This document shows, piece after piece, positions 28,894 to 38,172 of a stretch of 64,000 nt of DNA; position 1 is the first letter of the stretch; each line of letters begins with the position of its first letter. Origin of the DNA: Rhizobium sp. CIAT894 (GTDB lineage Bacteria > Pseudomonadota > Alphaproteobacteria > Rhizobiales > Rhizobiaceae); NCBI RefSeq assembly GCF_000172795.2, contig NZ_CP020947.1:2421001-2485000 (forward strand), given 5' to 3'. Under the pieces are notes generated by a model. That model made no database searches, was not told the origin of the DNA, and saw nothing but the letters and a program-made list of their open reading frames with translations. A program made the position numbers and the translations under genes.

Positions 28894-30804
28894 TCAGATC
28901 TGCGCCCCACGCGCCTTGCTCGTCGTGTCGAAAGCCTTGTCGACATAGGCGTCGCGGCCATAGACGTCGTCGAAATATTCGACCACGCCATCCTTGTTCG
29001 GCCAGGCAGTGAAGTAGGAGACGTAAACGGGGATCTTCTGCGGCACCTTCACAGCATGGTTCTGCCCGGTGGCGATCTGCTTGGCGACGTCGTCGACCGT
29101 CGTGCCGAGCACAGCTGCTGCCATCGCGCGCGGATTGGACAGGCGCACGCAACCGTGGCTCAGAGCCCGCATGTCGCGCTTGAAGAAGCTCTTCGACGGC
29201 GTGTCGTGCATATAGATCGCGTGGCTGTTCGGGAACAGGATCTTCAGTTCGCCGAGCGCATTGTCGCTGCTCGGCGGCTGGCGCACCGACACATTGTCGG
29301 TCGAGCCGTACCAGTCGACGCTCGATGAGGCGACGGCATGGCCGTTCACCTCGACCTCATAACCGAGCTGGTCGAGATAGTTCGGGTCCGAGCGCAGCTT
29401 CGGCAGCATCTCGTTGATGATGATCGACTGCGGCACGCCCCAGAACGGGTTGAACTCGACCGTCTCGATCTCGTCGTCGAAGAAATAGGTCTGGTTGTTC
29501 TTGCCGCCGACCACGACGCGCATCGACAGCTGTTCCTTGCCGTCATTGTGGTAGTAGGCCATAAAGGCCGGCTGGTTGATCATGACGTAGCGGGAACCGA
29601 GGTCCTCCGGCAGCCAGCGCGCCTGCTCCATCGCGACATCGAGCTTGTCGATCTTCGAGGCATTGCTATCGCCGCCGGTCATGGCGCGCACTGTCGCCTG
29701 GCCGATGACGCCATCGGCCTTCAGTCCACGCTCCTTCTGGAAATCCTCGACCAGGGAGACGATTTCGGGCGAATAGTCGGCGCTACCTGTATAGGCCGCA
29801 AGCGTTGCCGCGTGATCGGTCTTCAGCGTTTCGGAGCCATGCTTGCCGATCGCCTTGACGATATTGGCGATCTCCGGCGAGCTTTCACCGGGCTTCAGCA
29901 GCTTGTCGAGCGAAACAACGATTCGCTCCTCATTGCCGCCATCGGCGGCGCGCAGCTTGGCGAGCTCCGCCTTCAGCGCTTCGAACTGCGGACCATCGGG
30001 CGACCGGCTGGCAATATAGGCGCCGGCATCGGGGCTCATGCGGACAAGCTTCAGCACCGGCGCCAGATTGACCGTCTTGCGCTGGAAGTCGTGATAGCCG
30101 GAGATCTTGTTGGGATCGATGCGGCCGCGCACCGTATCCTGCACGAAGGCCAGCACCTTGGCCGAGAGTTCGAGCTCGAACTGCGTCAGCGCCCGGTCGC
30201 GGGCGGCGGGATCGGGATTGGCCGGATCGATCGCCGGCGTCTGAACGGCGTAGTCGGCAGGGTCGAGACCGACGGAAGCGGCATCGGCAAGTGCCGCCAT
30301 CACTGACTTCGCACGTTCGTTGATCTGGCTGCCTTCGACCCAGACGAGCGGATTGCCGCTATCGGCGTAATAGGCTTCCAGCGCCTTGGCGACGTCGGCA
30401 TTGGCGCGCACCTTGGCCTGCGCCAGGAAACGGCGCTGCACGGCGGGTTCGGCGCTTGCATCGCCGCTTGCCGAAACATCGGCGACCGCGCCGGTGACGA
30501 CGGGGTCGGCAAACTTGCTGGTATCGACGAACTGCAGCGTCTCGGCTTTATAGGTGTAGTAACGCGGGCCGCTCACCTTCGGCAGCGGCGCTTCCGGATC
30601 GAGCCCGCCCAGCGAACCGCCGACCGCGCCACGCGGCACCGGACGGCCGGGCGCCTGATCCATGAAGATGGTGCTTTGGGTCCGCTGCCTGTCGCCGCGC
30701 AGCATGTCCATCAGTGTATAAGCATGCGCGGGTGCGGCACTCATAACTGCCACGCCGCAGGAAATTGCCAATGCGGATGCCGCGCTTTTCAAAACGAACG
30801 TCAT
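28894..30804 (-). CDS. Large L,D-transpeptidase (YcbB/LdtD type)
   Basis: 636 aa, periplasmic. Signal peptide about residues 1-28 (SCGVAVMSAAPAHA/YT). An N-terminal scaffold domain is about 110-330, and a peptidoglycan-binding helix bundle is about 355-385 (VSLVEDFQKERGLKADGVIGQATVRAM). The YkuD catalytic domain is about 410-590 with HDTPSKSFFKRDMRALSHGCVRLSNP, holding the catalytic His and Cys. Such enzymes form 3-3 crosslinks in peptidoglycan or attach proteins to it; rhizobia rely heavily on L,D-crosslinks. ATG follows GGAAGATAT. It is divergent from fumC across a 398-bp gap. Confidence 0.93.
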   Translation of the reverse strand: MTFVLKSAASALAISCGVAVMSAAPAHAYTLMDMLRGDRQRTQSTIFMDQAPGRPVPRGAVGGSLGGLDPEAPLPKVSGPRYYTYKAETLQFVDTSKFADPVVTGAVADVSASGDASAEPAVQRRFLAQAKVRANADVAKALEAYYADSGNPLVWVEGSQINERAKSVMAALADAASVGLDPADYAVQTPAIDPANPDPAARDRALTQFELELSAKVLAFVQDTVRGRIDPNKISGYHDFQRKTVNLAPVLKLVRMSPDAGAYIASRSPDGPQFEALKAELAKLRAADGGNEERIVVSLDKLLKPGESSPEIANIVKAIGKHGSETLKTDHAATLAAYTGSADYSPEIVSLVEDFQKERGLKADGVIGQATVRAMTGGDSNASKIDKLDVAMEQARWLPEDLGSRYVMINQPAFMAYYHNDGKEQLSMRVVVGGKNNQTYFFDDEIETVEFNPFWGVPQSIIINEMLPKLRSDPNYLDQLGYEVEVNGHAVASSSVDWYGSTDNVSVRQPPSSDNALGELKILFPNSHAIYMHDTPSKSFFKRDMRALSHGCVRLSNPRAMAAAVLGTTVDDVAKQIATGQNHAVKVPQKIPVYVSYFTAWPNKDGVVEYFDDVYGRDAYVDKAFDTTSKARGAQI

Positions 30805-31202
30805 ATATCTTCCAGTCCCGGTGTCATGCTGTTCTCAGCTCAAATAACGCGAAACTCAGCGTCCGGCTCATTGATCAGAAACCGGCCTGCGCCGCCAGCG
30901 CCGGCGGACTCAATTTTGTGTGACGGAGATCCTGCACGGCGCCGCGCAGAAGTTCACACAAAATTATGAAATTATTGGTTAATTTTTTACCCAATTTTTG
31001 TCGCCGGACCAGTGCGACGAAAACGCCCGAACGCATAATATTTTGAAAGTGGCCTAAAAGGCACGCCGCAAAACCCGCGCAAACATGAGTGTCGTCTTCA
31101 ATATTTCGCGGGGCGGCCGGTTTTCTTGTCGGGCTTTCCAACCTATAAAACCTCATCTTTCTCAGATGACCGAAAACAGCATGTAAAGGGAAGGCAAGGC
31201 CG
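30805..31202. promoter_or_regulatory. Divergent promoter region with 12-bp inverted repeat
   Basis: This 398-bp space between the L,D-transpeptidase and fumC starts is AT-rich in its middle (ATTATTGGTTAATTTTTTACC). It contains AATTTTGTGTGA (30912-30923) and its exact reverse complement TCACACAAAATT (30954-30965), 30 bases apart with an inner GGCGCC. It could be a regulator site or a hairpin in the transpeptidase leader. No small gene seen. Confidence 0.5.
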
Positions 31203-32594
31203 ATGACCGCAACCCGCACCGAAACCGATACTTTTGGCCCGATCGATGTCGCCGCCGACCGATATTGGGGCGCCCAGGCCGAGCGTTCGCTCGGCAATTT
31301 CAAGATCGGCTGGGAAAAGCAACCGCTGTCGATCGTGCGTGCGCTCGGCATCGTCAAGCAGGCGGCGGCCCGCGCCAACATGGCGCTCGGCCAGCTCGAC
31401 CCGGCGCTTGGCAAAGCCATCGTCGATGCCGCCCAGGAGGTGATCGAGGGCAAGCTCGACGAGCATTTTCCGCTTGTCGTCTGGCAGACCGGTTCGGGTA
31501 CGCAGTCCAACATGAACGCCAATGAAGTGATCTCCAATCGCGCTATAGAAATGCTCGGCGGCGTCATGGGTTCCAAGCAGCCAGTACATCCGAACGATCA
31601 CGTCAATATGAGCCAGTCGTCGAACGACACCTACCCGACGGCGATGCACATCGCCTGCGCCGAACGGATCGCCCATCACCTGCTGCCATCCCTGAAGCAC
31701 CTGCATGCCGCCCTCGACATGAAGGTCACCGAATTCAGCCACATCATCAAGATCGGCCGCACCCACACCCAGGATGCGACGCCGCTGACGCTCGGCCAGG
31801 AATTTTCCGGTTATGCCGCCCAGGTCGGCTCCGCCATCAAGCGCATCGAAATGACCCTGCCCGGCCTCTGCGAACTCGCCCAGGGCGGCACCGCCGTCGG
31901 CACCGGCCTCAATGCGCCGGTGGGTTTTGCCGAAAAGGTTGCCGAAGAAATCGCCGCCATAACAGCCATGCCCTTCGTCACCGCGCCAAACAAATTCGAG
32001 GCGCTCGCCTCGCATGACAGCATGGTCTTTTCCCATGGCGCCATCAACGCGGCCGCCGCCGCCCTCTTCAAGATCGCCAACGACATCCGCCTGCTCGGCT
32101 CCGGCCCCCGCGCCGGTCTCGGCGAACTGGCGCTGCCGGAAAACGAACCCGGCTCCTCGATCATGCCTGGCAAGGTCAACCCGACCCAGTGCGAGGCGCT
32201 GACGCAGGTGTGCATCCACATCTTCGGCAATCACGCGGCGCTAACCTTCGCCGACAGCCAGGGCCATTTCGAACTCAACGTCTACAATCCAATGATGGCC
32301 TATAATTTCCTGCAGTCGGTGCAGCTGCTCGCCGACGCCGCCGTCTCCTTCACCGACAATTGCGTCGTCGGCATCGAGGCGCGCGAAGACAACATCAAGG
32401 CCGGCCTCGAACGCTCGCTGATGCTGGTCACAGCCCTCGCTCCGAAAATCGGCTACGACGCCGCCGCCAAGATCGCTAAGACCGCCCACAAGAACGGCAC
32501 GACGCTGAAGGAAGAGGCGCTTGCGAGTGGGCTGGTCTCGGCGGAAGATTACGATGCGATCGTCCGGCCGGAGACGATGATCGGGCCGAAATAG
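31203..32594 (+). CDS. fumC: Fumarate hydratase, class II
   Basis: 463 aa. An oxygen-stable, iron-free fumarase of the TCA cycle. Motifs: [49 protein letters not shown] and the signature [16 protein letters not shown] around residues 318-333. Length is normal. ATG follows GGGAAGGCAAGGCCG. A class I FeS fumarase gene lies 1.4 kb downstream at 33999, so the cell has both types almost side by side. Confidence 0.97.
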   Translation: MTATRTETDTFGPIDVAADRYWGAQAERSLGNFKIGWEKQPLSIVRALGIVKQAAARANMALGQLDPALGKAIVDAAQEVIEGKLDEHFPLVVWQTGSGTQSNMNANEVISNRAIEMLGGVMGSKQPVHPNDHVNMSQSSNDTYPTAMHIACAERIAHHLLPSLKHLHAALDMKVTEFSHIIKIGRTHTQDATPLTLGQEFSGYAAQVGSAIKRIEMTLPGLCELAQGGTAVGTGLNAPVGFAEKVAEEIAAITAMPFVTAPNKFEALASHDSMVFSHGAINAAAAALFKIANDIRLLGSGPRAGLGELALPENEPGSSIMPGKVNPTQCEALTQVCIHIFGNHAALTFADSQGHFELNVYNPMMAYNFLQSVQLLADAAVSFTDNCVVGIEAREDNIKAGLERSLMLVTALAPKIGYDAAAKIAKTAHKNGTTLKEEALASGLVSAEDYDAIVRPETMIGPK

Positions 32595-32684
32595 GTTAGT
32601 TGGGGTGGTCTGCCCACCTCTCCTTTTGCTTCCTCTTCTCCACGACCGGAGCAAGAGGGGGCGGACAAGCTGGCCACTTGCTCC

Positions 32685-32817
32685 CTCATTCCTGTGCCTG
32701 TCACAGGAATCCAGCCACGGCGCGTCCGCGCCGTGAATGAATCAAATCGTAACGAAAAAGTCTTTCGCGCCCAAGGACTTGGGCGCACTGGATTCCTGTG
32801 ACGAGCACAGGAATGAG
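32685..32817. repeat. Palindromic intergenic repeat, second family
   Basis: The arms 32685-32714 and 32788-32817 (CTCATTCCTGTGCCTGTCAC... and its complement) match at about 28 of 30 bases. The 73-base interior has its own hairpin halves (CGGCGCGTCCGCGCCG). One arm of the same family, TTCATTCCTGTGCCTGCCAC, recurs at 42921. Confidence 0.75.
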
Positions 32818-33017
32818 GGAGGTTGGGGTAGCCGTTCTCGCTGAATTTTTCAGCCAACGCGGACAAACCCGCATCTGGCTGCCGGCAGCGCAATCCACAG
32901 CCCCGGCAAACGTCAAACCAACAGCGAAATATTGTCCATCACCACAGAATTCCCCATGAAGTCGAAGCGGATTTCTTCGATGTCTTCGAGATTGATCTCG
33001 AGACTGGGACCGGTGAC

Positions 33018-33740
33018 CTAAAGCTCCTGCTGATAGACGATCTGGCCGTCGTTCAGGGCGGTAAGCGTCAGGTGAAAGGGCGCCGCCGATAGTTCGGCAA
33101 TCGAGACGCTCTGAAAGGTGAACTCCCCGCCATCGAGCAATTTCAACGTTACGGGCGCAGAACCTGGCGATAGAACGGTATCGCTGAAACCGTCCTCGGT
33201 AATGGCATCGACGCCCGGAATCGCATCATAGACGATGCCGTTCAGAAGCGTCACGTCGTGGCTGCCGTTCACCGAGAGCGCAAAGCCCCGGTAATTGGGA
33301 AGAGAGAAATTATCCGCCCTCGATAAGACGCCCATATCGTCGAAATCCAGGACTTCGTGGTATTTTTCGTCTTCGTTGACGCCGTCGATCGCAAGGGTCA
33401 GCACGCCTAGGTCCGTGCCTCCCGAGCCGTCGGACATCTTGTAACTCAGCTTTTCGATGAGCTGATCGGACTTCGCCAAATTCTTCACCACGTCGAGCGT
33501 GTAGTCCAGCTCATAGGTGAAGTGACCGTCAGGTTTCACTTTGAAGGTTCCGTACTTGCCCTGAATGATCGTTTCCTGGTCAGGCCCATGCTTGGCGTCG
33601 ATCCGCACGCCGTTGACGAAGCGCGCATAAATCTGCGCTCCCTCGGGATCGCTGGCGAGGCGCAGCAGATCGCCCCTGATCCAGTCATGTTCGAAAAAAA
33701 CGAGAAGGTCGTCGACAGCAGTTGGCTTTGCATTCGTCAT
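33018..33740 (-). CDS. VCBS/cadherin-like repeat protein, probably truncated by an in-frame TAG
   Basis: 240 aa as it stands, from ATG 33740. An N-terminal VCBS-type domain (residues about 10-115) reads TAVDDLLVFFEHDWIRGDLL ... GKYGTFKVKPDGHFTYELDY ... LSYKMSDGSGGTD. A second domain about 130-240 looks like a beta-sandwich (NFSLPNYRGFALSVNGSHDV). After the TAG at 33018-33020 the same frame stays open for 34 more codons to TGA at 32913, ending FDFMGNSVVMDNISLLV. That reads as the natural end of the second domain, so CAG-to-TAG change is likely. No signal peptide; related proteins often leave the cell by type I secretion. Function unknown. Confidence 0.75.
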   Translation of the reverse strand: MTNAKPTAVDDLLVFFEHDWIRGDLLRLASDPEGAQIYARFVNGVRIDAKHGPDQETIIQGKYGTFKVKPDGHFTYELDYTLDVVKNLAKSDQLIEKLSYKMSDGSGGTDLGVLTLAIDGVNEDEKYHEVLDFDDMGVLSRADNFSLPNYRGFALSVNGSHDVTLLNGIVYDAIPGVDAITEDGFSDTVLSPGSAPVTLKLLDGGEFTFQSVSIAELSAAPFHLTLTALNDGQIVYQQEL

Positions 33741-33998
33741 GGGAAGCCCCGGCAAGTTAACGCTGGCGGGAATATGACCTGGCCTCGAACCGAAAGCAAC
33801 CTGAAGTCGTCAACTTCGCGACAAATGTCGATTTCACCTCTGCTTCACTCGCCCACCGCGTGTGGCAGTGCAGACTGCAAAACGCGGTACGACATGGCTC
33901 CATTCCAGAGTCCGGCCGCATCCAGATTGCATTTGCTGCGCTGCGGATTTAGACCGGTTCCAATTTAGCGACACACGCCCACCAGAAAGGTCACTTCG

Positions 33999-35606
33999 AT
34001 GGCTGACGATCTCTTCCCGCTCGGCAAGGACAACACCCCCTATCGCAAGATCAGCGATGACCACGTCTCGGTCGACAGCTTCAAAGGCCAGGAAATCCTG
34101 ACTGTCGAGCCGGAAGGCATCCGCCTGCTTGCCGAAACCGCCTTCGCCGACATCAACCACCTGCTGCGCCCCGGCCACCTGAAGCAGCTTGCTTCGATCC
34201 TCGACGATCCCGAAGCAACGGACAACGACCGCTTCGTCGCCTATGATCTGCTGAAGAACGCCAATATTGCCGCCGGCGGCGTGCTGCCCATGTGCCAGGA
34301 CACAGGCACGGCGATCATCATGGGCAAGAAGGGCCGCAGGGTCTGGACCGAGGGCGAGGATACGGCAGCACTCTCCAAGGGGGTTCTAGACGCCTATGAG
34401 AAGAAGAACCTGCGTTATTCGCAGCTTGCGCCCATAAAAATGTTCGAGGAGAAGAATACCAAGAACAATCTGCCGGCGCAGATCGATATCTATGAGGAAG
34501 GCACCGACTCTTACGACTTCCTCTTCGTCGCCAAGGGTGGCGGTTCGGCCAACAAGACCTTCCTCTACCAGGGCACGCCCTCGCTGCTGACACATGACCG
34601 GATGATCGACTTCCTTAAGGAGAAGATCCTCACGCTAGGGACGGCAGCCTGTCCCCCCTACCATTTGGCGATCGTCATCGGCGGCACCTCGGCTGAAATG
34701 AACCTGAAAACCGTCAAGCTCGCCTCGACCCGTTATCTCGACGAGCTGCCGACCGAAGGTTCCGAGAGCGGCCACGCCTTCCGAGACGTCGAAATGGAAA
34801 AGGAAATCCACAAGCTGACGCAGCAGATGGGCGTTGGCGCCCAGTTCGGCGGCAAGTATTTCTGTCATGACGTGCGTGTCATCCGCCTGCCCCGCCACGG
34901 CGCCTCGCTGCCGATCGGCCTCGGCGTCTCCTGCTCCGCCGATCGCCAGGCCAAGGGTAAAATCACCCGCGACGGCATCTTCGTCGAACAGCTTGAAACC
35001 GATCCGTCGAAATACATGCCAGAGATCGACGAGGCGAAACTGTCGGAATCGACCGTCCGTATCGACCTCAACCGGCCGATGGCCGAAGTGCTTGCCGAAC
35101 TGTCGAGGCATCCGGTCAAGACGCGCCTGTCGCTCACCGGCACGATCATCGTCGCCCGCGACCTCGCCCATGCCAAGATCCGTGAAAGGCTGGAAAAGGG
35201 CGAAGGCATGCCCGATTACCTGAAGAACCACCCGGTCTATTACGCCGGTCCGGCCAAGACGCCTGTAGGTTACGCCTCCGGCTCCTTCGGCCCGACGACG
35301 GCCGGCCGCATGGATAGTTACGTCGACCAGTTCCAGTCCTTCGGCGGCTCGATGGTGATGCTTGCCAAGGGCAACCGCTCGCGCGCCGTTCGCGAGGCCT
35401 GCAAGAAACATGGCGGTTTCTACCTCGGCTCGATCGGCGGCCCCGCCGCCCGCCTCGCCCAGGACTGCATCCGCAAGGTCGAAGTGTTCGAATATCCCGA
35501 ACTCGGCATGGAAGCGGTCTGGAAGATCGAGGTCGAAGATTTCCCCGCCTTCATCGTCATCGACGACAAGGGCAATGATTTCTTCCAGGAATTGAATTTG
35601 GGGTGA
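33999..35606 (+). CDS. fumA: Fumarate hydratase, class I (4Fe-4S)
   Basis: 535 aa. Oxygen-sensitive iron-sulfur fumarase that interconverts fumarate and malate. The three cluster cysteines are Cys99 ([10 protein letters not shown]), Cys218 (TAACPPYHL) and Cys312 (GVSCSADRQ), spaced exactly as in E. coli FumA. N-terminal alpha and C-terminal beta parts are fused, as in FumA/FumB. ATG follows AAAGGTCACTTCG. It is followed by a RIME-like palindrome that probably marks the transcript end. Confidence 0.95.
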   Translation: MADDLFPLGKDNTPYRKISDDHVSVDSFKGQEILTVEPEGIRLLAETAFADINHLLRPGHLKQLASILDDPEATDNDRFVAYDLLKNANIAAGGVLPMCQDTGTAIIMGKKGRRVWTEGEDTAALSKGVLDAYEKKNLRYSQLAPIKMFEEKNTKNNLPAQIDIYEEGTDSYDFLFVAKGGGSANKTFLYQGTPSLLTHDRMIDFLKEKILTLGTAACPPYHLAIVIGGTSAEMNLKTVKLASTRYLDELPTEGSESGHAFRDVEMEKEIHKLTQQMGVGAQFGGKYFCHDVRVIRLPRHGASLPIGLGVSCSADRQAKGKITRDGIFVEQLETDPSKYMPEIDEAKLSESTVRIDLNRPMAEVLAELSRHPVKTRLSLTGTIIVARDLAHAKIRERLEKGEGMPDYLKNHPVYYAGPAKTPVGYASGSFGPTTAGRMDSYVDQFQSFGGSMVMLAKGNRSRAVREACKKHGGFYLGSIGGPAARLAQDCIRKVEVFEYPELGMEAVWKIEVEDFPAFIVIDDKGNDFFQELNLG

Positions 35607-35649
35607 CTGGGCGAAGCTGTGATTGAACCTGGTGAAGGGCAATCGACGG

Positions 35650-35741
35650 CGTGCCGTGCAGCCCTCGTCCGACCCTTCGGGCCACCTTCTCCCCGCTGGG
35701 GAGAAGATGCCGGCAGGCAGATGAGGGGGCCGCACGGCACG
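35650..35741. repeat. RIME-like palindromic repeat
   Basis: GTGCCGTGCAGCCCTC at the left pairs with GAGGGGGCCGCACGGCAC at the right, and a central CTTCTCCCCGCTGGGGAGAAG forms its own hairpin. The same blocks recur at 57161-57330. Confidence 0.75.
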
Positions 35742-35761
35742 CTATTCCGATATTTGCACCG

Positions 35762-35926
35762 TTACTGACTATCTGCGGTGCTTACCACATCTCGATCATC
35801 CACCCGCGCCAGGATCTCAGTCCGGAAAGTGCCGGCGAAGAGACCGGTGTGCTGCAGCAGCAAGGCGCCGCCGGCGATGATGGCGAAGGCGAGGATCGCA
35901 ACAGAGATACGACGAGACTTTCCCAT
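35762..35926 (-). CDS. Small hypothetical membrane protein
   Basis: 54 aa. The start at ATG 35926 gives MGKSRRISVAILAFAIIAGG, a basic start and one transmembrane segment, then a short soluble tail with RTEILARVDDRD. AGGACATGAGATC precedes it. The frame is open to 36022, but the extra residues are less plausible. No family recognised. Confidence 0.5.
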   Translation of the reverse strand: MGKSRRISVAILAFAIIAGGALLLQHTGLFAGTFRTEILARVDDRDVVSTADSQ

Positions 35927-36275
35927 GATCTCATGTCCTATTTTGCGGACAGCGGTGGTACTTATCGCGGGAAAATATCGTTCCGAAATATCCGAACTGA
36001 AATGCGAGACGACCAAAACCAACCGCCGACAAGATGAATACGATCCTCTAGACAGAGAAGAACTGTAAGTTTTTCAGACACCGCTCCCGTTCAACGGGTA
36101 GGCACCGCCCACCCAAGATACGTTTTCTATTGCAGAATCATAGGCCTGACCGAAGCATTGCCCTATTGTGAAGTTGTCGTATGTAATCTTTGGTATATGT
36201 CGCTTTAATCTTTTCCCAAGGAATTTAAGCTAACAACTAAAATATTGCCTTTGAATATATGAGGAGTATCGCCGG
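35927..36275. other. Intergenic region before the diguanylate cyclase gene
   Basis: 349 bp, AT-rich towards its right end (TTTGGTATATGTCGCTTTAA, AAAATATTGCCTTTGAATAT), as expected of a promoter. No repeat, RNA gene or convincing small ORF seen beyond the ribosome-binding site GAGGAG before 36276. Confidence 0.5.
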
Positions 36276-37343
36276 ATGAATACGGCTGTCGCGCCCAAGG
36301 TGCAGGTTCCCGACGTTGCGGGCCAGATCACCTATGCCATGCGCTCGATGGGCGTTGCGCCGATACCCCGCAATTACGAACTCTTCTACGAGGCCTATAT
36401 CGGCTCCAATCCGGCGCTCACCCGGGAACTTGCAGCCCTCGGCTCCCAGGTGACCCAGGCCGAACTCGACGCGCTCGGCGCGCAATATTTCACCACGAGC
36501 CCGGTCCGCGTCTTCGACGACGCCCATTCCCGCATATCGGGCGAACTGGATGGCCTGTTGCGGATCCTGAGACAGGAGCAGAGTTCGCTGGAAAGCTATA
36601 CAAGGCTGCTCGGCGAGACTCACAAGCGCATCACCTCCAAGAGCAATGCCAGCGTCGAACTGATCGAAAACGCCATCGAACTTTTGAGCCAGGCGACCGG
36701 AGACACTATGGCGCATGGCGAACGCACCGTCGAGGACGTCGTCCAGCGCTCCCAGGAGATGGACCAAGTCCGCAAGGAACTCGACGAATACAAGCGCATC
36801 GCCAACACCGATTCGCTGACGCGCCTTTCCAACCGCCGCGCCTTCGACGAGCGCCTCGCCGCCGTCTTCAACAATCCCGGCATGCGGCCGGTGACGGCGC
36901 TGCTGCTCGCCGACATCGACAACTTCAAGAAGATCAATGACACCTACGGCCATCCGGTCGGCGACAAGATCCTTGCCACCGTCGCCTCCGTCATCCGCAG
37001 CAACGTCCGGCGCGACGTCTTCGTCGCCCGCGCCGGAGGCGAGGAATTCGCCCTCATCATCGACGGCAATACCGCAGAGGAAATCACGGCTATCGCCGAG
37101 CGCATCCGCCGCACGCTGGAAACGACCCCGTTCAAGAATTCCCGTACGCGGGTGAACTATGGCCCGATCACCGTCTCGATCGGCATCTGCATGGCCTCCA
37201 GCGCCGAAGATGCGGGCGAGCTTTACAGCAAGACCGACATCGCCCTCTACGGCGCCAAGAATGCCGGCCGCAACTGCACCATCCTCTATCAGGACGGCAT
37301 GCAGAAGGATTTCACCAAGAGCTGGCTGATCTACAAGACCTGA
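36276..37343 (+). CDS. GGDEF diguanylate cyclase
   Basis: 355 aa, cytoplasmic, no transmembrane segment. Residues 1-170 form a helical sensory or dimerisation region (ITYAMRSMGVAPIPRNYELFYEAY). The GGDEF domain is about 175-345, with DSLTRLSNRRAF, LADIDNFKKINDTYGH and the active GGEEF at 254-258, so it should make cyclic di-GMP. At the usual position of the inhibitory I-site (R-x-x-D), Arg245 is kept but residue 248 is Val, so product inhibition may be weak. ATG follows GAGGAGTATCGCCGG. It is a single gene. Confidence 0.92.
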   Translation: MNTAVAPKVQVPDVAGQITYAMRSMGVAPIPRNYELFYEAYIGSNPALTRELAALGSQVTQAELDALGAQYFTTSPVRVFDDAHSRISGELDGLLRILRQEQSSLESYTRLLGETHKRITSKSNASVELIENAIELLSQATGDTMAHGERTVEDVVQRSQEMDQVRKELDEYKRIANTDSLTRLSNRRAFDERLAAVFNNPGMRPVTALLLADIDNFKKINDTYGHPVGDKILATVASVIRSNVRRDVFVARAGGEEFALIIDGNTAEEITAIAERIRRTLETTPFKNSRTRVNYGPITVSIGICMASSAEDAGELYSKTDIALYGAKNAGRNCTILYQDGMQKDFTKSWLIYKT

Positions 37344-37393
37344 TGGCAAGTCCGCATCACGCGCAGGTCGTCACCACCAGGTGACATCTTATC

Positions 37394-37470
37394 TTTCGTC
37401 ATGCTCGGCCTTGTGCCGAGCATCTGCAACCGGTGCAGCAGATCCTTCGGCTCAAGGCCGAGGATCACGT
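37394..37470. repeat. Intergenic hairpin repeat, copy 2
   Basis: TTTCGTCATGCTCGGCCTTG begins a hairpin (GCTCGGC / GCCGAGC) closely related to 3671-3707. A second hairpin follows at about 37440-37465 (GATCCTTCGG / CCGAGGATC). Confidence 0.6.
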
Positions 37471-37524
37471 CGAATAAGGGCAAGGTCTGTGAAACCTCAA
37501 CCGTACGATACGATGACGGCGGTT

Positions 37525-38136
37525 TTACCACATCGTCTTCGCCGCCCGCCCCGGCCATTCCCGGTCGTAGGTTTCCTGGTCGAAATCGCCGACGGCTGCC
37601 TTCAGCATCTGTCCCGGCGTCGGCAGGCCTGCCGGATCGGCGAAGTGCGCCGCGTTCCAGAGTTCGGCCCGCATCACCGCACGTGCGCACTGGAAATAAA
37701 CCTCGTCGATCGAGATGACGATGACGGTGCGCGGATGTTTGCCGTCCATCTCGAAACTCGAAAGCAGCGCCGCGTCATCGGAGACGACGCCGCGGCCGTT
37801 GATACGCATCGTCGTGTTGGAGCCGGGGATCAGGAACATCAGCGCAAGCCTCGGATCGCGCACGATATTGGAGAGTGAATCGACGCGGTTGTTGCCGCGC
37901 CAGTCCGGCAGATGCAGCGTCTCGTCGTCGACGACGCGCACCACGCCGCCGAGGTCGCCGCGCGGCGAACAGTCGAGCCCCTCCGGCCCGACGGTCGCCA
38001 GCGCCGCAAAGGGCGAGATCTCGATCATGTCACGGTAGAGCGGCGTCAGCCGCTTGGTCACCTTGTCGACCGAGGCCTGCGACAGCCCGGCGCCGTAGAT
38101 CGTATTGAGCTCTTCGATGCTGCTGATGATTTTCAT
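37525..38136 (-). CDS. Pyridoxamine 5'-phosphate oxidase-like FMN protein
   Basis: 203 aa with the split-barrel flavin-binding fold. DMIEISPFAALATVGPEGLDCSPRGD and LHLPDWRGNNRVDSLSNIVRDPRLALMFLIPG are typical of the MSMEG_1061-type subfamily of PNPOx-related proteins. The true PNPOx active-site pattern is not seen, so B6 synthesis is unlikely. It may be an F420- or FMN-dependent reductase or a detoxifying protein. ATG follows GGGACGCCTC. It is transcribed in the same direction as the hydrolase upstream, 36 bp apart. Confidence 0.82.
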   Translation of the reverse strand: MKIISSIEELNTIYGAGLSQASVDKVTKRLTPLYRDMIEISPFAALATVGPEGLDCSPRGDLGGVVRVVDDETLHLPDWRGNNRVDSLSNIVRDPRLALMFLIPGSNTTMRINGRGVVSDDAALLSSFEMDGKHPRTVIVISIDEVYFQCARAVMRAELWNAAHFADPAGLPTPGQMLKAAVGDFDQETYDREWPGRAAKTMW

Positions 38137-38172
38137 GAGGCGTCCCGCCGCAGCTTGATATCGGGACGGACG

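Noticed and set aside
36780..37060. Allosteric I-site (R-x-x-D) of the diguanylate cyclase
   Set aside because: At the correct spacing before GGEEF the last residue is Val248, so a normal I-site is not supported.
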